In this document: piece after piece, positions 36,501 through 47,500 of the stretch
Position numbering within the stretch: the first letter of the stretch is position 1
Layout: every line of letters begins with the position of its first letter
Assembly (NCBI GenBank): GCA_022605955.1
Contig: JAKCOZ010000237.1
Location: forward strand, 124,001 to 188,000
Length of the DNA: 64,000 nucleotides
Reading direction: 5' to 3'
From: Rallus limicola
Taxonomy: Eukaryota > Chordata > Aves > Gruiformes > Rallidae
Notes under the pieces: generated by a model
The model's input: the letters and a program-made list of their open reading frames with translations, nothing else
What the model was told of the DNA's origin: nothing
The model's database searches: none
Made by a program: the position numbers and the translations under genes

Positions 36501-39500
36501 GTCACTTTGGCTCTCAGCCTTTTCCTTTGCCTGGAAAGAGGGAACATGCCTGGAACCTCCTACGGTGCTTTTCTCGGCCCTAGCAGACTGCAGTTCAAAA
36601 CATGCTAAACGTCCAGCAATAACTCCCAAAGTAAAGAAGCGAGGCCTGAAAGGCATAGCTTGTCTGAAACCTCCTAACAGGACACACGAGCAGCCCCTGT
36701 CACTTTGGCTCTCAGCCTTTTCCTTTGCCTGGAAAGAGGGAACATGCCTGGAACCTCCTACGGTGCTTTTCTCGGCCCTAGCAGACTGCAGTTTAAAACA
36801 TGCTAAACGTCCAGCAATAACTCCCAAAGTAATGAAGCTAGGCCTGAAAGGCATAGCTTGTCTGAAACCTCCTAACAGGACACACGAGCAGCCCCTGTCA
36901 CTTTGGCTCTCAGCCTTTTCCTTTGCCTGGAAAGAGGGAACATGCCTGGAACCTCCTACGGTGCTTTTCTCGGCCCTAGCAGACTGCAGTTCAAAACATG
37001 CTAAACGTCCAGCAATAACTCCCAAAGTAAAGAAGCGAGGCCTGAAAGGCATAGCTTGTCTGAAACCTCCTAACAGGACACACGAGCAGCCCCTGTCACT
37101 TTGGCTCTCAGCCTTTTCCTTTGCCTGGAAAGAGGGAACATGCCTGGAACCTCCTACGGTGCTTTTCTCGGCCCTAGCAGACTGCAGTTCAAAACATGCT
37201 AAACGTCCAGCAATAACTCCCAAAGTAAAGAAGCTAGGCCTGAAAGTCATAGCTTGTCTGAAACCTCCTAACAGGACACACGAGCAGACCCTGTCACTTT
37301 GGCTCTCAGCCTTTTCCTTTGCTTGGAAAGAGGGAACATGCCTGGAACCTCCTACGGTGCTTTTCTCGGCCCTAGCAGACTGCAGTTCAAAACATGCTAA
37401 ACGTCCAGCAATAACTCCCAAAGTAAAGAAGCTAGGCCTGAAAGGCATAGCTTGTCTGAAACCTCCTAACAGGACACACGAGCAGACCCTGTCACTTTGG
37501 CTCTCAGCCTTTTCCTTTGCCTGGAAAGAGGGAACATGCCTGGAACCTCCTACGGTGCTTTTCTCGGCCCTAGCAGACTGCAGTTCAAAACATGCTAAAC
37601 GTCCAGCAATAACTCCCAAAGTAAAGAAGCTAGGCCTGAAAGGCATAGCTTGTCTGAAACCTCCTAACAGGACACACGAGCAGACCCTGTCACTTTGGCT
37701 CTCAGCCTTTTCCTTTGCCTGGAAAGAGGGAACATGCCTGGAACCTCCTACGGTGCTTTTCTCGGCCCTAGCAGACTGCAGTTCAAAACATGCTAAACGT
37801 CCAGCAATAACTCCCAAAGTAAAGAAGCTAGGCCTGAAAGGCATAGCTTGTCTGAAACCTTCTAACAGGACACACGAGCAGACCCTGTCACTTTGGCTCT
37901 CAGCCTTTTCCTTTGCCTGGAAAGAGGGAACATGCCTGGAACCTCCTACGGTGCTTTTCTCGGCCCTAGCAGACTTCAGTTCAAAACATGCTAAACGTCC
38001 AGCAATAACTCCCAAAGTAAAGAAGCTAGGCCTGAAAGGCATAGCTTGTCTGAAACCTCCTAACAGGACACACGAGCAGACCCTGTCACTTTGGCTCTCA
38101 GCCTTTTCCTTTGCCTGGAAAGAGGGAACATGCCTGGAACCTCCTACGGTGCTTTTCTCGGCCCTAGCAGACTGCAGTTCAAAACATGCTAAACGTCCAG
38201 CAATAACTCCCAAAGTAAAGAAGCTAGGCCTGAAAGGCATAGCTTGTCTGAAACCTCCTAACAGGACACACGAGCAGCCCCTGTCACTTTGGCTCTCAGC
38301 CTTTTCCTTTGCCTGGAAAGAGGGAACATGCCTGGAACCTCCTACGGTGCTTTTCTCGGCCCTAGCAGACTGCAGTTCAAAACATGCTAAACGTCCAGCA
38401 ATAACTCCCAAAGTAAAGAAGCTAGGCCTGAAAGGCATAGCTTGTCTGAAACCTCCTAACAGGACACACGAGCAGCCCCTGTCACTTTGGCTCTCAGCCT
38501 TTTCCTTTGCCTGGAAAGAGGGAACATGCCTGGAACCTCCTACGGTGCTTTTCTCGGCCCTAGCAGACTGCAGTTCAAAACATGCTAAACGTCCAGCAAT
38601 AACTCCCAAAGTAAAGAAGCTAGGCCTGAAAGGCATAGCTTGTCTGAAACCTCCTAACAGGACACACGAGCAGACCCTGTCACTTTGGCTCTCAGCCTTT
38701 TCCTTTGCCTGGAAAGAGGGAACATGCCTGGAACCTCCTACGGTGCTTTTCTCGGCCCTAGCAGACTGCAGTTCAAAACATGCTAAACGTCCAGCAATAA
38801 CTCCCAAAGTAAAGAAGCTAGGACTGAAAGGCATAGCTTGTCTGAAACCTCCTAACAGGACACACGAGCAGACCCTGTCACTTTGGCTCTCAGCCTTTTC
38901 CTTTGCCTGGAAAGAGGGAACATGCCTGGAACCTCCTACGGTGCTTTTCTCGGCCCTAGCAGACTGCAGTTCAAAACATGCTAAACGTCCAGCAATAACT
39001 CCCAAAGTAAAGAAGCGAGGCCTGAAAGGCATAGCTTGTCTGAAACCTCCTAACAGGACACACGAGCAGCCCCTGTCACTTTGGCTCTCAGCCTTTTCCT
39101 TTGCCTGGAAAGAGGGAACATGCCTGGAACCTCCTACGGTGCTTTTCTCGGCCCTAGCAGACTGCAGTTCAAAACATGCTAAACGTCCAGCAATAACTCC
39201 CAAAGTAAAGAAGCTAGGCCTGAAAGGCATAGCTTGTCTGAAACCTCCTAACAGGACACACGAGCAGACCCTGTCACTTTGGCTCTCAGCCTTTTCCTTT
39301 GCCTGGAAAGAGGGAACATGCCTGGAACCTCCTACGGTGCTTTTCTCGGCCCTAGCAGACTGCAGTTCAAAACATGCTAAACGTCCAGCAATAACTCCCA
39401 AAGTAAAGAAGCGAGGCCTGAAAGGCATAGCTTGTCTGAAACCTCCTAACAGGACACACGAGCAGCCCCTGTCACTTTGGCTCTCAGCCTTTTCCTTTGC

Positions 39501-40024
39501 CTGGAAAGAGGGAACATGCCTGGAACCTCCTACGGTGCTTTTCTCGGCCCTAGCAGACTGCAGTTTAAAACATGCTAAACGTCCAGCAATAACTCCCAAA
39601 GTAAAGAAGCTAGGCCTGAAAGGCATAGCTTGTCTGAAACCTCCTAACAGGACACACGAGCAGACCCTGTCACTTTGGCTCTCAGCCTTTTCCTTTGCCT
39701 GGAAAGAGGGAACATGCCTGGAACCTCCTACGGTGCTTTTCTCGGCCCTAGCAGACTGCAGTTCAAAACATGCTAAACGTCCAGCAATAACTCCCAAAGT
39801 AAAGAAGCTAGGCCTGAAAGGCATAGCTTGTCTGAAACCTCCTAACAGGACACACGAGCAGCCCCTGTCACTTTGGCTCTCAGCCTTTTCCTTTGCCTGG
39901 AAAGAGGGAACATGCCTGGAACCTCCTACGGTGCTTTTCTCGGCCCTAGCAGACTGCAGTTCAAAACATGCTAAACGTCCAGCAATAACTCCCAAAGTAA
40001 AGAAGCTAGGCCTGAAAGGCATAG
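33519..40024 (+). repeat. Sub-block: about 33 monomers rich in C130 and G77 units
   Basis: This is the longest deletion-free stretch after the junctions, similar in texture to 17485-23396. Markers are A124 (CACAAGC) near 33717; ACACCCGAG near 34504; AACCGGAC near 34696; CACATTGG near 36108; CTCACCC near 36316; T32 followed by AATGAAG near 36792-36832 (the same pair as at 174-212); T89 without CC166-167 near 37248; T109 near 37860; T26 near 37974; G77+C130 followed by T32 near 39410-39564; and a terminal C130 unit lacking C95. Confidence 0.87.
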
Positions 40025-40815
40025 TTGTCTGAAACCTCCTAACAGGACACACGAGCAGCCCCTGTCACTTTGGCTCTCAGCCTTTTCCTTTGCCTGGAAA
40101 GAGGGAACATGCCTGGAACCTCCTACGGTGTTTTTCTCGGCCCTAGCAGACTGCAGTTCAAAACATGCTAAACGTCCAGCAATAACTCCCAAAGTAAAGA
40201 AGCTAGGCCTGAAAGTCATAGCTTGTCTGAAACCTCCTAACAGGACACACGAGCAGACCCTGTCACTTTGGCTCTCAGCCTTTTCCTTTGCCCCGAAAGA
40301 GGGAACATGCCTGGAAGCTCCTACGGTGCTTTTCTCGGCCCTAGCAGACTGCAGTTCAAAACATGCTAAACGTCCAGCAATAACTCCCAAATTAAAGAAG
40401 CTAGGCCTGAAAGGCATAGCTTGTCTGAAACCTTCTAACAGGACACACGACCACACCCTGTCACTTTGGCTCTCAGCCTTTTCCTTTGCCTGGAAAGAGG
40501 GAACATGCCTGGAACCTCCTACGGTGCTTTTCTCGGCCCTAGCAGACTGCAGTTCAAAACATGCTAAACGTCCAGCAATAACTCCCAAAGTAAAGAAGCT
40601 AGGCCTGAAAGGCATAGCTTGTCTGAAACCTCCTAACAGGACACACGAGCAGACCCTGTCACTTTGGCTCTCAGCCTTTTCCTTTGCCTGGAAAGAGGGA
40701 ACATGCCTGGAACCTCCTACGGTGCTTTTCTCGGCCCTAGCAGACTGCAGTTCAAAACATGCTAAACGTCCAGCAATAACTCCCAAAGTAAAGAAGCTAG
40801 GCCTGAAAGGCATAG
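40025..40815 (+). repeat. Array block: 4-mer starting the T4 family
   Basis: The first unit has T4 (GGTGTTTTTC) at 40128-40136. It is followed by T89 near 40216, CC166-167 near 40293 with G190 near 40318, AAATTAAAG near 40391, T109 with C126/C129 near 40433-40455, a plain unit and the C95 deletion. The T4, T89, CC166-167, C126/C129 order recurs at 42700 and 44679. Confidence 0.87.
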
Positions 40816-42596
40816 TTGTCTGAAACCTCCTAACAGGACACACGAGCAGACCCTGTCACTTTGGCTCTCAGCCTTTTCCTTTGCCTGGAAAGAGGGAACA
40901 TGCCTGGAACCTCCTACAGTGCTTTTCTCGGCCCTAGCAGACTGCAGTTCAAAACATGCTAAACGTCCAGCAATATCACCCAAAGTAAAGAAGCTAGGCC
41001 TGAAAGGCATAGCTTCTCTGAAACCTCCTAACAGGACACACGAGCAGACCCTGTCACTTTGGCTCTCAGCCTTTTCCTTTGCCTGGAAAGAGGGAACATG
41101 CCTGGAACCTCCTACGGTGCTTTTCTCGGCCCTAGCAGACTTCAGTTCAAAACATGCTAAACGTCCAGCAATAACTCCCAAAGTAAAGAAGCTAGGCCTG
41201 AAAGGCATAGCTTGTCTGAAACCTCCTAACAGGACACACGAGCAGACCCTGTCACTTTGGCTCTCAGCCTTTTCCTTTGCCTGGAAAGAGGGAACATGCC
41301 TGGAACCTCCTACGGTGCTTTTCTCGGCCCTAGCAGACTGCAGTTCAAAACATGCTAAACGTCCAGCAATAACTCCCAAAGTAAAGAAGCGAGGCCTGAA
41401 AGGCATAGCTTGTCTGAAACCTCCTAACAGGACACACGAGCAGACCCTGTCACTTTGGCTCTCAGCCTTTTCCTTTGCCTGGAAAGAGGGAACATGCCTG
41501 GAACCTCCTACGGTGCTTTTCTCGGCCCTAGCAGACTGCAGTTCAAAACATGCTAAACGTCCAGCAATAACTCCCAAAGTAAAGAAGCTAGGCCTGAAAG
41601 GCATAGCTTGTCTGAAACCTCCTAACAGGACACACGAGCAGCCCCTGTCACTTTGGCTCTCAGCCTTTTCCTTTGCCTGGAAAGAGGGAACATGCCTGGA
41701 ACCTCCTACGGTGCTTTTCTCGGCCCTAGCAGACTGCAGTTCAAAACATGCTAAACGTCCAGCAATAACTCCCAAAGTAAAGAAGCTAGGCCTGAAAGTC
41801 ATAGCTTATCTGAAACCTCCTAACAGGACACACGAGCAGACCCTGTCACTTTGGCTCTCAGCCTTTTCCTTTGCCTGGAAAGAGGGAACATGCCTGGAAG
41901 CTCCTACGGTGCTTTTCTCGGCCCTAGCAGACTGCAGTTCAAAACATGCTAAACGTCCAGCAATAACTCCCAAAGTAAAGAAGCTAGGCCTGAAAGGCAT
42001 AGCTTGTCTGAAACCTCCTAACAGGACACACGAGCAGACCCTGTAACTTTGGCTCTCAGCCTTTTCCTTTGCCTGGAAAGAGGGAACATGCCTGGAACCT
42101 CCTACGGTGCTTTTCTCGGCCCTAGCAGACTGCAGTTCAAAACATGCTAAACGTCCAGCAATAACTCCCAAAGTAAAGAAGCTAGGCCTGAAAGGCATAG
42201 CTTGTCTGAAACCTCCTAACAGGACACACAAGCAGACCCTGTCACTTTGGCTCTCAGCCTTTTCCTTTGCCTGGAAAGAGGGAACATGCCTGGAACCTCC
42301 TACGGTGCTTTTCTCGGCCCTAGCAGACTGCAGTTCAAAACATGCTAAACGTCCAGCAATAACTCCCAAAGTAAAGAAGCGAGGCCTGAAAGGCATAGCT
42401 TGTCTGAAACCTCCTAACAGGACACACGAGCAGCCCCTGTCACTTTGGCTCTCAGCCTTTTCCTTTGCCTGGAAAGAGGGAACATGCCTGGAACCTCCTA
42501 CGGTGCTTTTCTCGGCCCTAGCAGACTGCAGTTCAAAACATGCTAAACGTCCAGCAATAACTCCCAAAGTAAAGAAGCTAGGCCTGAAAGGCATAG
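40816..42596 (+). repeat. Array block: 9-mer
   Basis: Markers are A198 near 40919; AATATCACCC near 40972; C98 (GCTTCTCTG) near 41013; T26 near 41144; G77 near 41389; C130 near 41643; T89 with A98 (GCTTATCTG) near 41799-41808; G190 near 41899; CTGTAACTT near 42040 (a stop in the plus frame); A124 near 42230; G77+C130 near 42379-42434; and the C95 deletion. Confidence 0.87.
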
Positions 42597-44575
42597 TTGT
42601 CTGAAACCTCCTAACAGGACACACGAGCAGACCCTGTCACTTTGGCTCTCAGCCTTTTCCTTTGCCTGGAAAGAGGGAACATGCCTGGAACCTCCTACGG
42701 TGTTTTTCTCGGCCCTAGCAGACTGCAGTTCAAAACATGCTAAACGTCCAGCAATAACTCCCAAAGTAAAGAAGCTAGGCCTGAAAGTCATAGCTTGTCT
42801 GAAACCTCCTAACAGGACACACGAGCAGACCCTGTCACTTTGGCTCTCAGCCTTTTCCTTTGCCCCGAAAGAGGGAACATGCCTGGAAGCTCCTACGGTG
42901 CTTTTCTCGGCCCTAGCAGACTGCAGTTCAAAACATGCTAAACGTCCAGCAATAACTCCCAAAGTAAAGAAGCTAGGCCTGAAAGGCATAGCTTGTCTGA
43001 AACCTTCTAACAGGACACACGACCACACACTGTCACTTTGGCTCTCAGCCTTTTCCTTTGCCTGGAAAGAGGGAACATGCCTGGAACCTCCTACGGTGCT
43101 TTTCTCGGCCCTAGCAGACTGCAGTTCAAAACATGCTAAACGTCCAGCAATAACTACCAAAGTAAAGAAGCTAGGCCTGAAAGGCATAGCTTGTCTGAAA
43201 CCTCCTAACAGGACACACGAGCAGACCCTGTCACTTTGGCTCTCAGCCTTTTCCTTTGCCTGGAAAGAGGGAACATGCATGGAACCTCCTACGGTGCTTT
43301 TCTCGGCCCTAGAAGACTGCAGTTAAAAACATGCTAAACGTCCAGCAATAACTCCCAAAGTAAAGAAGCTAGGCCTGAAAGGCATAGCTTGTCTGAAACC
43401 TCCTAACAGGACACACGAGCAGACCCTGTCACTTTGGCTCTCAGCCTTTTCCTTTGCCTGGAAAGAGGGAACATGCCTGGAACCTCCTACAGTGCTTTTC
43501 TCGGCCCTAGCAGACTGCAGTTCAAAACATGCTAAACGTCCAGCAATAACTCCCAAAGTAAAGAAGCTAGGCCTGAAAGGCATAGCTTCTCTGAAACCTC
43601 CTAACAGGACACACGAGCAGACCCTGTCACTTTGGCTCTCAGCCTTTTCCTTTGCCTGGAAAGAGGGAACATGCCTGGAACCTCCTACGGTGCTTTTCTC
43701 GGCCCTAGCAGACTTCAGTTCAAAACATGCTAAACGTCCAGCAATAACTCCCAAAGTAAAGAAGCTAGGCCTGAAAGGCATAGCTTGTCTGAAACCTCCT
43801 AACAGGACACACGAGCAGACCCTGTCACTTTGGCTCTCAGCCTTTTCCTATGCCTGGAAAGAGGGAACATGCCTGGAACCTCCTACGGTGCTTTTCTCGG
43901 CCCTAGCAGACTGCAGTTCAAAACATGCTAAACGTCCAGCAATAACTCCCAAAGTAAAGAAGCGAGGCCTGAAAGGCATAGCTTGTCTGAAACCTCCTAA
44001 CAGGACACACGAGCAGCCCCTGTCACTTTGGCTCTCAGCCTTTTCCTTTGCCTGGAAAGAGGGAACATGCCTGGAACCTCCTACGGTGCTTTTCTCGGCC
44101 CTAGCAGACTGCAGTTTAAAACATGCTAAACGTCCAGCAATAACTCCCAAAGTAAAGAAGCTAGGCCTGAAAGGCATAGCTTGTCTGAAACCTCCTAACA
44201 GGACACACGAGCAGACCCTGTCACTTTGGCTCTCAGCCTTTTCCTTTGCCTGGAAAGAGGGAACATGCCTGGAACCTCCTACGGTGCTTTTCTCGGCCCT
44301 AGCAGACTGCAGTTCAAAACATGCTAAACGTCCAGCAATAACTCCCAAAGTAAAGAAGCTAGGCCTGAAAGGCATAGCTTGTCTGAAACCTCCTAACAGG
44401 ACACACGAGCAGCCCCTGTCACTTTGGCTCTCAGCCTTTTCCTTTGCCTGGAAAGAGGGAACATGCCTGGAACCTCCTACGGTGCTTTTCTCGGCCCTAG
44501 CAGACTGCAGTTCAAAACATGCTAAACGTCCAGCAATAACTCCCAAAGTAAAGAAGCTAGGCCTGAAAGGCATAG
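42597..44575 (+). repeat. Array block: 10-mer, T4 family
   Basis: The order is T4 near 42700, T89, CC166-167, G190, T109 with C126/C129 near 43003-43026, ACTACCAAAG near 43153, ATGCATGG near 43276, then a unit with A20 and A32 (CTAGAAGAC, AGTTAAAAAC; 43310-43330). After that come A198 near 43491, C98 near 43588, T26 near 43714, CCTATGCC near 43847, G77+C130 near 43970-44015 followed by T32 near 44115, and a terminal C130 unit lacking C95. The first half is repeated 1979 bp further on. Confidence 0.87.
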
Positions 44576-47500
44576 TTGTCTGAAACCTCCTAACAGGACA
44601 CACGAGCAGCCCCTGTCACTTTGGCTCTCAGCCTTTTCCTTTGCCTGGAAAGAGGGAACATGCCTGGAACCTCCTACGGTGTTTTTCTCGGCCCTAGCAG
44701 ACTGCAGTTCAAAACATGCTAAACGTCCAGCAATAACTCCCAAAGTAAAGAAGCTAGGCCTGAAAGTCATAGCTTGTCTGAAACCTCCTAACAGGACACA
44801 CGAGCAGACCCTGTCACTTTGGCTCTCAGCCTTTTCCTTTGCCCCGAAAGAGGGAACATGCCTGGAAGCTCCTACGGTGCTTTTCTCGGCCCTAGCAGAC
44901 TGCAGTTCAAAACATGCTAAACGTCCAGCAATAACTCCCAAAGTAAAGAAGCTAGGCCTGAAAGGCATAGCTTGTCTGAAACCTTCAAACAGGACACACG
45001 ACCACACCCTGTCACTTTGGCTCTCAGCCTTTTCCTTTGCCTGGAAAGAGGGAACATGCCTGGAACCTCCTACGGTGCTTTTCTCGGCCCTAGCAGACTG
45101 CAGTTCAAAACATGCTAAACGTCCAGCAATAACTACCAAAGTAAAGAAGCTAGGCCTGAAAGGCATAGCTTGTCTGAAACCTCCTAACAGGACACACGAG
45201 CAGACCCTGTCACTTTGGCTCTCAGCCTTTTCCTTTGCCTGGAAAGAGGGAACATGCCTGGAAGCTCCTACGGTGCTTTTCTCGGCCCTAGAAGACTGCA
45301 GTTAAAAACATGCTAAACGTCCAGAAATAACTCCCAAAGTAAAGAAGCTAGGCCTGAAAGGCATAGCTTGTCTGAAACCTCATAACAGGACACACGAGCA
45401 GACCCTGTCACTTTGGCTCTCAGCCTTTTCCTTTGCCTGGAAAGAGGGAACATGCCTGGAACTTCCTACAGTGCTTTTCTCGGCCCTAGCAGACTGCAGT
45501 TCAAAACATGCTAAACGTCCAGCAATAACTCCCAAAGTAAAGAAGCTAGGCCTGAAAGGCATAGCTTCTCTGAAACCTCCTAACAGGACACACGAGCAGA
45601 CCTAGTCACTTTGGCTCTCAGCCTTTTCCTTTGCCTGGAAAGAGGGAACATGCCTGGAACCTCCTACGGTGCTTTTCTCGGCCCTAGCAGACTTCAGTTC
45701 AAAACATGCTAAACGTCCAGCAATAACTCCCAAAGTAAAGAAGCTAGGCCTGAAAGGCATAGCTTGTCTGAAACCTCCTAACAGGACACACGAGCAGACC
45801 CTGTCACTTTGGCTCTCAGCCTTTTCCTTTGCCTGGAAAGAGGGAACATGCCTGGAACCTCCTACGGTGCTTTTCTCGGCCCTAGCAGACTGCAGTTCAA
45901 AACATGCTAAACGTCCAGCAATAACTCCCAAAGTAAAGAAGCTAGGCCTGAAAGTCATAGCTTATCTGAAACCTCCTAACAGGACACACGAGCAGACCCT
46001 GTCACTTTGGCTCTCAGCCTTTTCCTTTGCCTGGAAAGAGGGAACATGCCTGGAAGCTCCTACGGTGCTTTTCTCGGCACTAGCAGACTGCAGTTCAAAA
46101 CATGCTAAACGTCCAGCAATAACTCCCAAAGTAAAGAAGCTAGGCCTGAAAGGCATAGCTTGTCTGAAACCTCCTAACAGGACACACGAGCAGACCCTGT
46201 CACTTTGGCTCTCAGCCTTTTCCTTTGCCTGGAAAGAGGGAACATGCCTGGAACCTCCTACGGTGCTTTTCTCGGCCCTAGCAGACTGCAGTTCAAAACA
46301 TGCTAAACGTCCAGCAATAACTCCCAAAGTAAAGAAGCTAGGCCTGAAAGGCATAGCTTGTCTGAAACCTCCTAACAGGACACACGAGCAGACCCTGTCA
46401 CTTTGGCTCTCAGCCTTTTCCTTTGCCTGGAAAGAGGGAACATGCCTGGAACCTCCTACGGTGCTTTTCTCGGCCCTAGAAGACTGCAGTTAAAAACATG
46501 CTAAACGTCCAGCAATAACTCCCAAAGTAAAGAAGCTAGGCCTGAAAGGCATAGCTTGTCTGAAACCTCCTAACAGGACACACGAGCAGACCCTGTCACT
46601 TTGGCTCTCAGCCTTTTCCTTTGCCTGGAAAGAGGGAACATGCCTGGAACCTCCTACGGTGCTTTTCTCGGCCCTAGCAGACTTCAGTTCAAAACATGCT
46701 AAACGTCCAGCAATAACTCCCAAAGTAAAGAAGCTAGGCCTGAAAGGCATAGCTTGTCTGAAACCTCCTAACAGGACACACGAGCAGACCCTGTCACTTT
46801 GGCTCTCAGCCTTTTCCTTTGCCTGGAAAGAGGGAACATGCCTGGAACCTCCTACGGTGCTTTTCTCGGCCCTAGCAGACTGCAGTTCAAAACATGCTAA
46901 ACGTCCAGCAATAACTCCCAAAGTAAAGAAGCGAGGCCTGAAAGGCATAGCTTGTCTGAAACCTCCTAACAGGACACACGAGCAGACCCTGTCACTTTGG
47001 CTCTCAGCCTTTTCCTTTGCCTGGAAAGAGGGAACATGCCTGGAACCTCCTACGGTGCTTTTCTCGGCCCTAGCAGACTGCAGTTCAAAACATGCTAAAC
47101 GTCCAGCAATAACTCCCAAAGTAAAGAAGCTAGGCCTGAAAGGCATAGCTTATCTGAAACCTCCTAACAGGACACACGAGCAGACCCTGTCACTTTGGCT
47201 CTCAGCCTTTTCCTTTGCCTGGAAAGAGGGAACATGCCTGGAACCTCCTACGGTGCTTTTCTCGGCCCTAGCAGACTGCAGTTCAAAACATGCTAAACGT
47301 CCAGCAATAACTCCCAAAGTAAAGAAGCGAGGCCTGAAAGGCATAGCTTGTCTGAAACCTCCTAACAGGACACACGAGCAGACCCTGTCACTTTGGCTCT
47401 CAGCCTTTTCCTTTGCCTGGAAAGAGGGAACATGCCTGGAACCTCCTACGGTGCTTTTCTCGGCCCTAGCAGACTGCAGTTCAAAACATGCTAAACGTCC

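Noticed and set aside
33519..40052. Minus-strand open frame of about 2177 codons as a gene
   Set aside because: It is the reverse complement of the same repeat, with an ATG in every unit, so any start is arbitrary. It ends or begins only at the deletions and the G109/T124 junctions. Nothing suggests a promoter, introns or selection.
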